Notes: generated by a model from the sequence alone, not told the origin. A DNA stretch of 64,000 nt from Mesorhizobium loti (GCA_014189435.1 CP050293.1:4283001-4347000); one strand, 5' to 3'. Shown: positions 33,067 to 42,602, counted from the first letter of the stretch. Numbers and translations: made by a program.

Positions 33067-34389
33067 ATGAGCCGCGATGATCCGTTCGGACTGTCGGATG
33101 ATCGCGAACGCACCCGCATACGATTGACCGGCGCGCCGACGCCGCGACCGATGGCGCCGCTCTTGCCGGGCGCGGTGGTAAAGCGCTCTCGCACCCACCC
33201 GAACGCGCTTGTCAACGCATTCGCGCCCTTGCTCGAATTCGCTCCCGAGCTTGAAAGCGCGCTGCCGCCGGAGAATCCGGAAACGTTGCGCACCCGATTG
33301 CTCGAAGAACTGGTTCGGGCACGCGACTTGGCAATGTCGACGGGGTCCCCGATGGAGAGGGCCGACCAGGCAGCCTGGGCGGTGGCTGCATTGCTCGACG
33401 ATCTGGCGCTCAACACGCCATGGGGCGGGGCCAGCGCATGGCCGCGGCAGCCGCTGGTGGTCATGCTGCGCGGCGATGTCGATGCCGGCACGCAGTTCTT
33501 CACGCGTCTCGACGAACTGGAACGCCATCCCAACCGCGATCGCGAATTGCTGGAACTGCAGTATGATTGCATGGCGCTCGGCTTCCGCGGCAAATATCGC
33601 GTGCCGGGCCGGTCAGGCGACCGATCGCTCAACGCCGTACGCGTGGCGGCGGCACGCTTCCTGCGCGATGCCGACGCCGAAGGCGCGCCGCTGTCGCCAA
33701 ACTGGAAGGGCGTGATCGCGTCCGACGAACCACAGCGCTTCATCGTTCCGATCTGGGTCATGGCGCTCGGTGCGGCGGTTGTTGCCACGGCAATCCATAT
33801 CGGGCTCTCGATGGGGCTGAGCAGCCAGGCGGTCGAGCTTTCCGCCCTTGTGCGCGCCTTGCCGCCGCCTGCACGCGGCGACATCAGCCGTACGTCGCCC
33901 AAGGTCGAGGCCCCGCCGCCGGAGAAAGTGGATTTTGCGCTGTTGCCGGAATTTCAGGCCGGAGCGCCGGCCGGCCTCAGCTCCGCGCTCAGCGGCACCG
34001 AGAGCGTATCGCTGGCCAAGCTGATCATCCAGGCCTCCGACCCCGAACTGTTCCAGTCGTCGCGGCCACAACTGACCGAAGGCTTCGAGCCCCTGATCGG
34101 TTCGATCGCCAAGGTGATCCTCGCCAATCAGGAGCTGATCGGGAACATCACGGTGATCGGTCATACGGACGGCGTTCCTCTGCAGAAGACCAATCCGCTG
34201 TCGACCAACCAGCGACTGTCCGAGGCTCGCGCCCAGACGATTGCCGACATGCTGGTCCAGAACGGAGTGCCACGGGACCGCGTCCATTCCGAGGGCCGCG
34301 CCGCCACCGATCCAGTGGCCAGCGACAGCACGCGCCAGGGGCGAGCCTTGAACCGCCGCGTCGAGGTGCTTGTCGAAAAGAGGCTGTGA
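33067..34389 (+). CDS. tssL1: T6SS membrane-complex protein TssL with OmpA domain, copy 1
   Basis: A 440-residue inner-membrane protein. The cytoplasmic DotU domain ('ALLDDLALNTPWGG', 'LELQYDCMALGFRGKYRV') is followed by one transmembrane helix ('IWVMALGAAVVATAIHIGL', about residue 240). A periplasmic OmpA-like domain ends the protein ('VIGHTDGVPLQKTNPLSTNQ', 'GRALNRRVEVLVEKR') and could bind peptidoglycan. This is the 'evolved' TssL type that needs no separate TagL. A second full copy lies at 47310. Confidence 0.93.
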   Translation: MSRDDPFGLSDDRERTRIRLTGAPTPRPMAPLLPGAVVKRSRTHPNALVNAFAPLLEFAPELESALPPENPETLRTRLLEELVRARDLAMSTGSPMERADQAAWAVAALLDDLALNTPWGGASAWPRQPLVVMLRGDVDAGTQFFTRLDELERHPNRDRELLELQYDCMALGFRGKYRVPGRSGDRSLNAVRVAAARFLRDADAEGAPLSPNWKGVIASDEPQRFIVPIWVMALGAAVVATAIHIGLSMGLSSQAVELSALVRALPPPARGDISRTSPKVEAPPPEKVDFALLPEFQAGAPAGLSSALSGTESVSLAKLIIQASDPELFQSSRPQLTEGFEPLIGSIAKVILANQELIGNITVIGHTDGVPLQKTNPLSTNQRLSEARAQTIADMLVQNGVPRDRVHSEGRAATDPVASDSTRQGRALNRRVEVLVEKRL

Positions 34390-34390
34390 G

Positions 34391-37300
34391 ATGTTCATCC
34401 TGCGCTTCCTCTGGGCGGTTCTGACATCGCGCTGGCTGTGGACGCTGATCGGCATCACGCTGCTTTCCCTGGTCATCTGGGTGTTCGGTCCGATCGTCAG
34501 GGTCGGTCCCTATGAACCGTTCGCCTCCGAAAATGTGCGCATCGTCATCATCGCGCTGCTGGTCATCTTCTGGCTGATCTGGCTGATCGTCGCCCAGCGC
34601 CGGGCAATCCGCGCCAACCGCATGTTCGTCGCGGAAATTGCCGCGCCCGCGGTGGAAAAGCAGCTGAGCCCCGGCGAAGAGAACGTCGCGGCTGTGGGCG
34701 CCAAGTTCGCCGAGGTGATGGCCGAACTGAAGCGCCGCAAGCTCGGCGGACGCAAGTTTCTGCGCGAGATGCCCTGGTATGTGATCGTCGGCCCGCCGGC
34801 CACCGGCAAGACCACGGCCCTGCGCCAGTCCGGATTGAATTTTCCGATCGACCTCACCGACGACCTGCAAGGGGTGGGCGGCACGCGCAACTGCGACTGG
34901 TTCTTTTCCGAAAACGCGGTTCTGATCGATACCGCCGGCCGCTATGTCCAGCAGGAGAGCCAGCCCGATGTCGACGCGGCGGAATGGCTGGGCTTCCTCG
35001 ACCTTTTGAAGAAGCATCGCGGCCGCCGCGCGCTCAACGGCGTGATCGTTGCGCTTTCGATCGATGTGCTTTCGGAGGGCGACGAAGCGATCAAGACGCA
35101 CGGCCGCAAGATCCGCCGCCGGTTGGCCGAGCTCAACGACCGGCTCGAAATACGCCTTCCGGTCTATCTGATGCTGACCAAGGCCGATCTGATCAAGGGC
35201 TTCGAGGCCTTCTTCGGCGGTCTGTCCACCGCCTCGCGCGAGCAGGTATGGGGAACGACCTTCGCGCTGGATGCGCGCGTGGACGCCAAGACCATCGAAC
35301 GCGAAATTTCGACGCTGGCGACGGAACTCGAGCGGCGGCTGGTGCCGCGCCTGGAGGATGAGGAAAAACTCGCCGCCCGTGCAGAGATCTTCCGGTTTCC
35401 TGCCCAACTCGCAAGCCTGTCCGAACCGATCCAGGTGCTGGTCGAGGCGATGTTCGGCGAAAGCCGGTATGAGGAGGCTGCGTGGCTGCGCGGCCTCTAT
35501 CTGACATCGGCGACCCAGGAAGGCGCACCCATCGACCGGCTGACCGCGGCGCTGTCATCGTCCTTCGGTCTTCCGCCACGGCGGGCCCTGCCCGCACCAA
35601 GGGTCGAGAAACGCAGCTTCTTCCTGAAGAACCTGCTCACCGAAGTCATCTTCAAGGAAGCAGGCCTCGGTACGTTCGACCCGCTGGCGCAACGCCGCCG
35701 GGCCTGGATCTGGCGCGGGGCGGCAGCGGCCTGTGCCGCGGCGGGCTTGTTGGCCGGCGGGCTGTTCACCTGGTCCTATTTTGACAACCGCAACGCGATC
35801 ACGGCCCAGGCAGGCCAATTCGAGGCGCTGCAGACACCGCTGACCTCCGTTGCCGCAAATTCGGCGTCGGTGCAGCAGCCCGCCATCGACGGCGCGCTCG
35901 AGGCGATGGACGCGGTCGCAAGCGCCCGGACAGTCCCGCCGGGGGCGCCCCAGGATCTGCTGGGTCCATCGGCCTCGGCGGAACTGGTGCGGGCCCAGAC
36001 CGACACGTACGATCACGCCCTGCGCAACGTGCTTGAGCCCCACATGGTGGCCCTTCTCGAGGCCACCATGTGGCGGCAGATCCGCGATCCGGATTTCATG
36101 CTTGGCGCTCTCAAGACCTATCGCATGATGACAGGTCTGTCGCAGATGGACCCTGACTTCGCCCAGAACTGGTGGGTGAACAGCCTGCCCGAATTCGCAG
36201 CCGCGGCGCCATTTCCGACCGCCGATGCCGAAGAGCATCAGCTTGCCGCCATCCGCCGGATGACGGTCGACGAAAGCTATATCGAGCCCGACCAGGCCCT
36301 GGTTGCCGAAGCGCTGAAAACGGTGTGCACGATTTCGCTGCCGGCGCGCGCCTACAAGCAGTTGCTGGCCGATCCGGAGGTGGCCGGTCTCAAGGACTGG
36401 ATCCCGGCCAATTTTGCCGGCCCCAACGGAGGCAAGGTGTTTGCGCGGCGTTCCGACAAGACACTTCGGGTGGGCATTTCCGGAGCATTCACCTATTCCG
36501 GCTTCCACGACGCCATTCTCGACCGCATCGACGATGTCGCCGCACAGGCTGCGCTCGATCGTGCGGTTTTCGCCGGCGGCTGCTCGGAAAATTCCGAAAC
36601 CTCGGTCTCGGCGCTGTCCGAGGATATTCTGAAGCTCTACTATGACGACTACATCGCGCAATGGGACGGCTTCCTGCGCGACATACGGCTCGCGCCACTG
36701 ACCGATCTCAATGTCGCCAGCGAAAATCTGAAGGATCTCTCGAGTGCCGATTCAGCCCTGAAGCGGCTGCTGACGGCGGTCGTTCAGGAGACCGAACTGA
36801 CGCGTTCCGATGAGGCGCCCGCCGACGACAAGGCGGCGGCCAAGGGCGCCTCCAAACTGCTTGGCAAGCTTGGCAAGCTCGGCAAGCTGGCGACGAGCGG
36901 TGCCAAACTGCTGCCCCGCGCCGGATCAGCCAGCGAGGTGGACCTGACTGGCAATCTGGTGGCCGAACATTTCAAACCGCTCAAGAGCACCATTGCCGAG
37001 GTCGATGGCCAGCCGCCGGCACTCGATGCCGCCGTTGTCGCGCTGACCGCGCTTTCGAACGTTCTGCAGACGGTCACCGCGAACCCCAATCCGCAGGATG
37101 CCATCAAGAAGCAGGGCGGCCTTGCCGAACTGACGGGTGCGGTCGCCAGGCAGGCACAGATCCTGCCCGACCCTATCAACAACTGGTTGGGCGGGATTGC
37201 CGGCGACACCAGCAATTTGACCCAGAAAGCGGTCACTTCGGAGCTCAACGCCATTTGGCGAGCCGACATACTGCCTTTCTGCCAGGCAGCGCTGAACGAG

Positions 37301-37927
37301 CGCTATCCATTCAGTCCCGACAGCGCGGTGGACGTCAATGTGCGTGATTTCGCCAGGCTGTTCGGACCGGCCGGGCTGATCGACGGTTTCATCAATGACC
37401 ACCTGATCAACTATGTCGACACGACCAGCCAGCCATGGAAATGGCGCGCCGATTTCGGCCTCGATCCTTCGGCGCTGGCGGCGTTCGAGCAGGCCAGGCA
37501 TATCCGCGACGATCTCTTTCCCGGTGGTACCGGACCGGTGATGAGCTTCACGCTCGAACCGAAGGACCTGTCTCCGAACGTCACGCGCGTGACGCTCAAT
37601 CTCGATGGCCAGACCCTCGTCTACTTCAACAACGCGACGCGTCCGCAACCGATGACCTGGCCCGGCAAGGACGGCACCGGAGTGATCTCCCTCGCCTTCC
37701 AGCCCATCGACGGCTCACCTGAAATCATGCTCAACGAGACCGGCAGCTGGGCGTGGCTGAGGATGCTGCGCAGCGGCCGATTCACCGGGACCTCGCTGTC
37801 CGATGTCTACAGCCTGCGCCTGGGGACGAAAGGCATGTACGCCGATTTCGAGCTCAAGGCCGCCAGCGTCGAAAATCCCTACAACCTGCAGATGTTCAAG
37901 AAATTCTCATGTCCGCCGCAGATATGA
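34391..37927 (+). CDS. tssM1: T6SS membrane-complex protein TssM (IcmF), copy 1
   Basis: A 1178-residue TssM. Two N-terminal transmembrane helices ('LWTLIGITLLSLVIWVFG' and 'VIIALLVIFWLIWLIV') precede a cytoplasmic NTPase-like domain with Walker A 'GPPATGKTTAL' and 'VLIDTAGRY'. A third helix lies near residue 450 ('AACAAAGLLAGGLFTW'), followed by the long periplasmic region that contacts TssJ. Around residue 830 'GKLGKLGKLA' is a short tandem repeat. It begins one base after the tssL1 stop. A paralogue (tssM2) is at 48844; both keep the P-loop. Confidence 0.94.
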   Translation: MFILRFLWAVLTSRWLWTLIGITLLSLVIWVFGPIVRVGPYEPFASENVRIVIIALLVIFWLIWLIVAQRRAIRANRMFVAEIAAPAVEKQLSPGEENVAAVGAKFAEVMAELKRRKLGGRKFLREMPWYVIVGPPATGKTTALRQSGLNFPIDLTDDLQGVGGTRNCDWFFSENAVLIDTAGRYVQQESQPDVDAAEWLGFLDLLKKHRGRRALNGVIVALSIDVLSEGDEAIKTHGRKIRRRLAELNDRLEIRLPVYLMLTKADLIKGFEAFFGGLSTASREQVWGTTFALDARVDAKTIEREISTLATELERRLVPRLEDEEKLAARAEIFRFPAQLASLSEPIQVLVEAMFGESRYEEAAWLRGLYLTSATQEGAPIDRLTAALSSSFGLPPRRALPAPRVEKRSFFLKNLLTEVIFKEAGLGTFDPLAQRRRAWIWRGAAAACAAAGLLAGGLFTWSYFDNRNAITAQAGQFEALQTPLTSVAANSASVQQPAIDGALEAMDAVASARTVPPGAPQDLLGPSASAELVRAQTDTYDHALRNVLEPHMVALLEATMWRQIRDPDFMLGALKTYRMMTGLSQMDPDFAQNWWVNSLPEFAAAAPFPTADAEEHQLAAIRRMTVDESYIEPDQALVAEALKTVCTISLPARAYKQLLADPEVAGLKDWIPANFAGPNGGKVFARRSDKTLRVGISGAFTYSGFHDAILDRIDDVAAQAALDRAVFAGGCSENSETSVSALSEDILKLYYDDYIAQWDGFLRDIRLAPLTDLNVASENLKDLSSADSALKRLLTAVVQETELTRSDEAPADDKAAAKGASKLLGKLGKLGKLATSGAKLLPRAGSASEVDLTGNLVAEHFKPLKSTIAEVDGQPPALDAAVVALTALSNVLQTVTANPNPQDAIKKQGGLAELTGAVARQAQILPDPINNWLGGIAGDTSNLTQKAVTSELNAIWRADILPFCQAALNERYPFSPDSAVDVNVRDFARLFGPAGLIDGFINDHLINYVDTTSQPWKWRADFGLDPSALAAFEQARHIRDDLFPGGTGPVMSFTLEPKDLSPNVTRVTLNLDGQTLVYFNNATRPQPMTWPGKDGTGVISLAFQPIDGSPEIMLNETGSWAWLRMLRSGRFTGTSLSDVYSLRLGTKGMYADFELKAASVENPYNLQMFKKFSCPPQI

Positions 37928-38451
37928 ACCTGCCCGGCTTTTACGGAAAAATGCCCGCCACCGGCGATTTCGTGACGCGGCGACTGACGGGCGACTTTGT
38001 TCGCGGCTGGGACCGCTGGCTGGCGCAGCATCTCGTCCCGCTGTTCGGCTCGGAATTCTGGCCAGGCACAACCGCGCTGCGCTTCCTGGCTGGCCCGGCT
38101 TGCTTCGGTGCATCGGCGGGCATCATTGTGCAAAGCGCCGACAGAGTTGGCAGGCAATTCCCTTTGACCGTCGTCGCGCGGCTTGCTGAAGCCCCGGTTC
38201 GGCTGGCCGATGCCGAGGCGTGGTTTGCCGGGATCGAAGGCGCGGCCCTCGCCGCCCAGCACGGCGAACTGACGCCCGACGAATTCGATGCCGCGCTGGC
38301 CGAACTGCCGGTGCCGACTGTCGAGCCGGACGACGAGATCATCAGCGGCATGGTGATGTGGACGGCCCGTTCGGATATTTTCGACGTCGATCCGCAATCG
38401 CCACAGACGACGCTGGAACAGATTTTCGCCGGCAGTTGGGAGACCGGCTGA
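37909..38451 (+). CDS. tagF: T6SS accessory protein TagF
   Basis: A 180-residue TagF/ImpM protein. 'GFYGKMPATGDFVTRRL' at the N-terminus and 'WPGTTALRFLAGPACFGAS' are characteristic. In Pseudomonas TagF represses the system post-translationally, independently of or through Fha. ATG 37909 and ATG 37924 are both possible; the second makes an ATGA overlap with the tssM1 stop, while the first adds five residues. The stop overlaps the DUF2169 start by one base. Confidence 0.88.
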   Translation: MSAADMNLPGFYGKMPATGDFVTRRLTGDFVRGWDRWLAQHLVPLFGSEFWPGTTALRFLAGPACFGASAGIIVQSADRVGRQFPLTVVARLAEAPVRLADAEAWFAGIEGAALAAQHGELTPDEFDAALAELPVPTVEPDDEIISGMVMWTARSDIFDVDPQSPQTTLEQIFAGSWETG

Positions 38452-39563
38452 TGCTGATCTGGAACCAGATGGGCTATCCGCACCAATTCACCATGGGCAT
38501 GGACAAGGCCGGCCATGAGTGGATTGTCGTGGTCGTCAAAGGCACGTTTGACTTCCCCGCCAAGCCGGGCGGACTGGTGCAAAAATCGGCGGAACAGATG
38601 CCGCTTGTGATGGCCGACACACAAACCGGCGTGCCTGGCTACTCGGCCACGCTGTGGGAGACGGACTTCGCCTTCCGCAAGCCACGCTGCGACGTGATCG
38701 CCAATGGCTGCGCCTACGCACCGGGCGGGCGTCCGGCGGAGCGCGTGCCGGTTGGCATCAAGGTTGGCAATTGGTCAAAACTGTTCGAGGTTGTCGGCCA
38801 CCGAGAATGGCGCTCCATCGGTCCGGTTTTTACCGCAACGTCACCGCAACCCTTCCTGAAAATGCCCATTTCCTATGACGTCGCCTGGGGTGGTGTCGAC
38901 AGGCTGGATCCGGAGGACAAGCTCCCCGCCAGCTATAAATACAACCCGGTCGGAACTGGCTGGTCGCGTGCCAGGAACCAGCGCCTTGTTCCAGGCCTGC
39001 GGCTGCCGAACACCCAGGCAGTTGGCGAGGAAGTGCGCTCACCCTTCGGCGACTACAAGCCGATGAGCTTTGGTCCGATGGGCCGTGGCTGGCCGGGCCG
39101 GATCGAACATGGCGGCACTTACGACCAGAACTGGATAGACAATGTCTTCCCTTTCCTGCCGCAGGATTTCGACGAGCGCTATTTTCAGATGGCGCCGCCG
39201 GACCAGCAGATCGACACTCCGCGCGGCGGCGAAGAGGTGCAACTGGTCAACCTTACGCCCGAGGGCCGGGTAGGTTTCAGGTTGCCGGACACCGCGTTGC
39301 CGATGACCTTGTTCAAGGGTCGCGCGAAGGCTTTCGAGGGGCGTATCCACCCAGACACCATCCTGCTCGACCCGGAACACAAAAGGTTCTCATTGGTGTG
39401 GCGCGTGTCGCAGCGGATTCATCGAACGATCCTGGATTTCTCCGAATGTTGGGTTGGCCCGCCGACGAGGGGAATGCTACGCGCCAAAGCAACTGGCAAG
39501 CGCTACATCCGCACCTTCGACCTACCGGCACGGGACGATCATGGGGAGGCCGAAGCCGCATGA
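38451..39563 (+). CDS. DUF2169 protein, probable T6SS effector adaptor
   Basis: A 370-residue cytoplasmic protein matching DUF2169 over its first 300 residues ('HEWIVVVVKGTFDFP', 'GNWSKLFEVVGHREW', 'SYDVAWGGVDR', 'SFGPMGRGWPGR'). In Agrobacterium a DUF2169 protein is encoded beside a DUF4150 effector (the tde2 locus) and is thought to help load it on VgrG. Here too a DUF4150 protein lies two genes downstream, supporting an adaptor role. Start ATG 38451 is in a TGATG junction with tagF; the stop overlaps the next gene. Confidence 0.87.
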   Translation: MLIWNQMGYPHQFTMGMDKAGHEWIVVVVKGTFDFPAKPGGLVQKSAEQMPLVMADTQTGVPGYSATLWETDFAFRKPRCDVIANGCAYAPGGRPAERVPVGIKVGNWSKLFEVVGHREWRSIGPVFTATSPQPFLKMPISYDVAWGGVDRLDPEDKLPASYKYNPVGTGWSRARNQRLVPGLRLPNTQAVGEEVRSPFGDYKPMSFGPMGRGWPGRIEHGGTYDQNWIDNVFPFLPQDFDERYFQMAPPDQQIDTPRGGEEVQLVNLTPEGRVGFRLPDTALPMTLFKGRAKAFEGRIHPDTILLDPEHKRFSLVWRVSQRIHRTILDFSECWVGPPTRGMLRAKATGKRYIRTFDLPARDDHGEAEAA

Positions 39564-40582
39564 GCGCCAGCCTCGATATTGTCTCGGTCGGAATGGTGAC
39601 GGCTGTCGGACTGGACGCGCCGTCCAGTTGCGCCGCGATGCGGGCAAGGTTGGACGGATTTCAGGAAACCAGATTTGTCGATGCAAGCGGAGAGTGGCTG
39701 GTCGGAGCGCCGGTGCTTCTGCCGCGCAACTGGGTCGGCGAGAACCGCATTGCACATCTGGCGGCAGGGGCCATCTGTGAGGCTTTCGAGGCGGTGCCCG
39801 AGGCGCGTGGCGGGACAGCCCTGATCCTGTGTCTTCCCGAAGCGGACCGTCCCGGTTGCCCCTACTGGGATCCCTCCGCGTTGGTGCGCCGAATCGCTGA
39901 AATCGGCGAGTTCGAAGCCAACCCGCGGCCGTCTATCATCGCGCACGGCCGCCCCTCCGGCCATGTCGCGCTTGACCGGGCAAGACGGTTGATCGCCGCC
40001 GGCGAAGCGCCCTATGTCATGATCGCCGGCGTCGACAGCTATTTGACATCATTGTCGATCGACCATTATCTCAGCCACAATCGGTTGCTCATTTCCAACA
40101 ATCCGAATGGTTTCATCCCCGGGGAGGCGGCAGCCGCCGTGCTGTGCACGCGCGCCCAGGGTCGCGGCTTGGGCCTGTATGGTCTGGGCCTGTCGCGCGA
40201 ACCGGCCCCGATCTACGATGGCAATGAGCTGCCGTTTCGCGCGGACGGCATGACGAGCGCGTATCGCACGGCACTCAACGAGGCCGGCATTGAATTGAAC
40301 CGCCTCGGATACCGGATTTCGGATTTGATAGGCGAGCAGTATTGGTTCAAGCAAACGGCACTGGCCAGCATCCGGCTGCTGCGAGAGCGGCACGAGTTCC
40401 AGGATTTGTGGTCGCCTGCGGAATCTGTTGGAAATATTGGCGCGGCCGTGGGGCCGCTGATGCTTGGCATGGCATGGATGGCCGCCAAGAAAGGTTATGA
40501 GGCTGGAAACCCGGTTCTTGTGGAAGCATCCAGCGATGCCGGCGCCTGTGGCGCGGCATTGCTGGGGGCGAGGCCTTCCTGA
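39560..40582 (+). CDS. Ketosynthase/thiolase-like protein lacking catalytic residues, in effector module
   Basis: A 340-residue protein with the beta-ketoacyl-synthase fold: 'VSVGMVTAVGLDAPSSCAAM', 'VMIAGVDSYLTSLSID' and 'NPNGFIPGEAAAAVLCT' align with the FabB/FabF core. The usual Cys-His-His set is not seen. The nucleophile region reads 'GRPSGHVALDRA' where 'ACASG' is expected, and the last motif reads 'ESVGNIGAAVGPL' in place of 'KSxxGHxxGAA'. It is thus probably not an enzyme but a folding or loading factor. It sits between DUF2169 and DUF4150 genes with 4-nt and 1-nt overlaps, so it is made with them. An uncharacterised acyl transfer role cannot be excluded. Confidence 0.75.
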   Translation: MSASLDIVSVGMVTAVGLDAPSSCAAMRARLDGFQETRFVDASGEWLVGAPVLLPRNWVGENRIAHLAAGAICEAFEAVPEARGGTALILCLPEADRPGCPYWDPSALVRRIAEIGEFEANPRPSIIAHGRPSGHVALDRARRLIAAGEAPYVMIAGVDSYLTSLSIDHYLSHNRLLISNNPNGFIPGEAAAAVLCTRAQGRGLGLYGLGLSREPAPIYDGNELPFRADGMTSAYRTALNEAGIELNRLGYRISDLIGEQYWFKQTALASIRLLRERHEFQDLWSPAESVGNIGAAVGPLMLGMAWMAAKKGYEAGNPVLVEASSDAGACGAALLGARPS

Positions 40583-41571
40583 TGACGGTGTTCGCGAACG
40601 GACTCGAGATTGCTTGCAAGGCGCAGGCGAACCAAGTGATCGCGGCGTTTCCCTATGTCTGCATGACTCCGCCTCAGACGCCGGCTACGCCCCCCGGCGT
40701 ACCTGTCCCCTATCCGACATTCGGCATGGACGGAGATACCGACAACGGCACCGGTACGGTCAAGATCGGCGGCCAGACCGTGACGCAGAAGAACAAATCC
40801 TACTACACCCAATGTACCGGCAACGAAGCCGGCTGTGCGCCGAAGAAGAATCTCATCACATCGGTAAACAAGGGCAAGGAGTATGCCCATGCTTGGTCTG
40901 GCAACGTCAAGATGGACGCCGAGCCGATCAGTCGGTTCTCAGACCTTTCAAGCAATGACCATGCATCTCCGACGGCAGGTGGTGCGCCTAGCGTAAAGAT
41001 CGGAAAGCCAGGTGCGCCGGGTGCGCCAAACCAGATGAAATGCATCGTCGGCGAGTATGCCGAGAAGCAGGCCGAATGTGCCGCCCAGAACCCACCAGGG
41101 CAGTTCCACCATGTCATTCCCGATCGCTGCTTCCGCTCCGGACGTGTGAAAGTCCGTGGACAGAAGACGCCGCGCAACATCCGAATGGACCAGGACAGTG
41201 GTTTCCCATCGCACGGAGAGGGTATCTGTATCTGTCTTCCACCGCAGAACCATTGCGGGACGAAGGCTGGCAAAGCGGCGGGCGAATTTGCGGTTCACGC
41301 TGACTTGGACGACAAGCTCACCAAGCTTGGAACCAGCCGCAACAGAGGGTCCAGAAATCGCGGGCTCGCCAAACTCAAGAAAGTTCGACGGCAATCTTTT
41401 GCGTCCCTGGCAAAGCTTGTGAAGAAGGGCGTGCTGGATGAGGACTGCTACAAATTGGCGGTCGAGGAAGTGAAGAAAGCAACGAAAGACATCGAGAACG
41501 CCGACATCAGAGCGGAAAAGAGCCTGTCGAATGTAAGCAGCAGTGCTGCCGGAAGGATGAACAATCAATGA
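40582..41571 (+). CDS. Candidate T6SS effector: DUF4150 PAAR-like domain plus nuclease-like C-terminus
   Basis: A 329-residue protein. Residues 1-125 are DUF4150, a PAAR-like spike tip ('MTVFANGLEIACKAQANQVI', 'SYYTQCTGNEAGCAPKKN'). From about residue 150 the protein is rich in Cys and His: 'GQFHHVIPDRCFRSG' (174-188), 'SHGEGICICLPPQNHC' (210-225) and 'FAVHADLDD' (236-244). 'HHVIPD' resembles the first His motif of HNH/Endo VII-type toxin nucleases; assignment to a named toxin family is uncertain. The end is Lys/Arg-rich, fitting a nucleic-acid target. The acidic gene downstream overlaps the stop by 4 nt, as toxin and immunity genes do. Confidence 0.78.
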   Translation: MTVFANGLEIACKAQANQVIAAFPYVCMTPPQTPATPPGVPVPYPTFGMDGDTDNGTGTVKIGGQTVTQKNKSYYTQCTGNEAGCAPKKNLITSVNKGKEYAHAWSGNVKMDAEPISRFSDLSSNDHASPTAGGAPSVKIGKPGAPGAPNQMKCIVGEYAEKQAECAAQNPPGQFHHVIPDRCFRSGRVKVRGQKTPRNIRMDQDSGFPSHGEGICICLPPQNHCGTKAGKAAGEFAVHADLDDKLTKLGTSRNRGSRNRGLAKLKKVRRQSFASLAKLVKKGVLDEDCYKLAVEEVKKATKDIENADIRAEKSLSNVSSSAAGRMNNQ

Positions 41572-42602
41572 CCGACAAAGCTCCCCTTGTTGGCGGTGTC
41601 CTGCATGACAGCGGCACGTTCTATCTCCTGGTTGAAACAGACGATGCCGATGACGACGAATCCGTGGTTGCCGTCGGACGCGCAGAGGGCGACCGGATCG
41701 TGCTGAATGAGCTCACGGGCCTTGAGGAGATCGCGTCCATGATCTGCCTGTCCGCCGACTGGGCAGCACTGGGTCAAGCTGCATGCCTTACCGCGGAAGG
41801 ACTCGTCTATTTCCTGACGCCATCCGGCGCCCAGCCCGAGATTGTTCCGGGGTCCGGATATTCGCGAGACGACTCCCGCGGTCTCGGCCGTATGACCACT
41901 CTGGGGGAGGCGAGCGGATGGCTTTTTGCAATGGGATTCGGCGGCCAGGTCTACCGTCGGCGCGTCGATTCGGGATGGGAGGACATTGGCGTGCGTCCGT
42001 TGTCCGGCATGCCGCCTAGCCCACCCTCACTCCTCACGGTGGCTCCTGGCCCTGCCCCAGAAAGCTTTGTCTTCGGAGGTTTGAATGTTTCCGAATACGA
42101 AGACACCGACGAGATCGAAGCTGCTGACGAAGAAGACGATTCTGACCGCTTGGCCGAGCTCATTTTGGCTGCGGTCGGCGACGACACCCTGACCATTCGC
42201 ATGTTCAACGGAACATGGACAGAGAACGAGTTTGACGTCGAAGGCATAGCGGCGCCCATTCTTGTCGAGGGTGCATCAAGCTGGCTGATCTTCGTCTCCA
42301 CCGGCACCATCTGGCGCACGAGCGAGTTTCGGTCGTTCGAGGAGGTCTTTGCGACGGAGCAACCTCAGGACGGATGGGGTGACGTCAAACAGTGGAACGG
42401 GCGTCCGCTGGTGCTGAACGATGACTCTCTTTTCGTCTTGCAAGGCAACACGCTCGTCGATTTTCCCGATCCGCTTCCGACGCAGGATACGTCTTGCCTC
42501 AGTGTCTCGCCTTCGGCGGCGGGGCTGGCCGCCGTGCACAGGAACGTCGTTCAACTCTATGACGGCACCTCATGGAGCCTTCTGACGCCTGTCCTTGGCT
42601 AG
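41568..42602 (+). CDS. Candidate immunity protein (acidic, beta-propeller-like)
   Basis: A 344-residue protein I do not recognise by family. It is strongly acidic, with Asp/Glu runs near residue 25 ('DDADDDES') and residues 180-195. It has recurring strand-like blocks with Trp ('SGWLFAMGFGGQVYRR', 'SSWLIFVSTGTIWRTS', 'HRNVVQLYDGTSWSLL') spaced like propeller blades. There is no signal peptide or membrane helix, so it is cytosolic. The ATGA overlap with the basic DUF4150 effector makes immunity the likely role. Its stop overlaps the convergent TIGR02270-like stop through a shared CTAG. Confidence 0.65.
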   Translation: MTDKAPLVGGVLHDSGTFYLLVETDDADDDESVVAVGRAEGDRIVLNELTGLEEIASMICLSADWAALGQAACLTAEGLVYFLTPSGAQPEIVPGSGYSRDDSRGLGRMTTLGEASGWLFAMGFGGQVYRRRVDSGWEDIGVRPLSGMPPSPPSLLTVAPGPAPESFVFGGLNVSEYEDTDEIEAADEEDDSDRLAELILAAVGDDTLTIRMFNGTWTENEFDVEGIAAPILVEGASSWLIFVSTGTIWRTSEFRSFEEVFATEQPQDGWGDVKQWNGRPLVLNDDSLFVLQGNTLVDFPDPLPTQDTSCLSVSPSAAGLAAVHRNVVQLYDGTSWSLLTPVLG

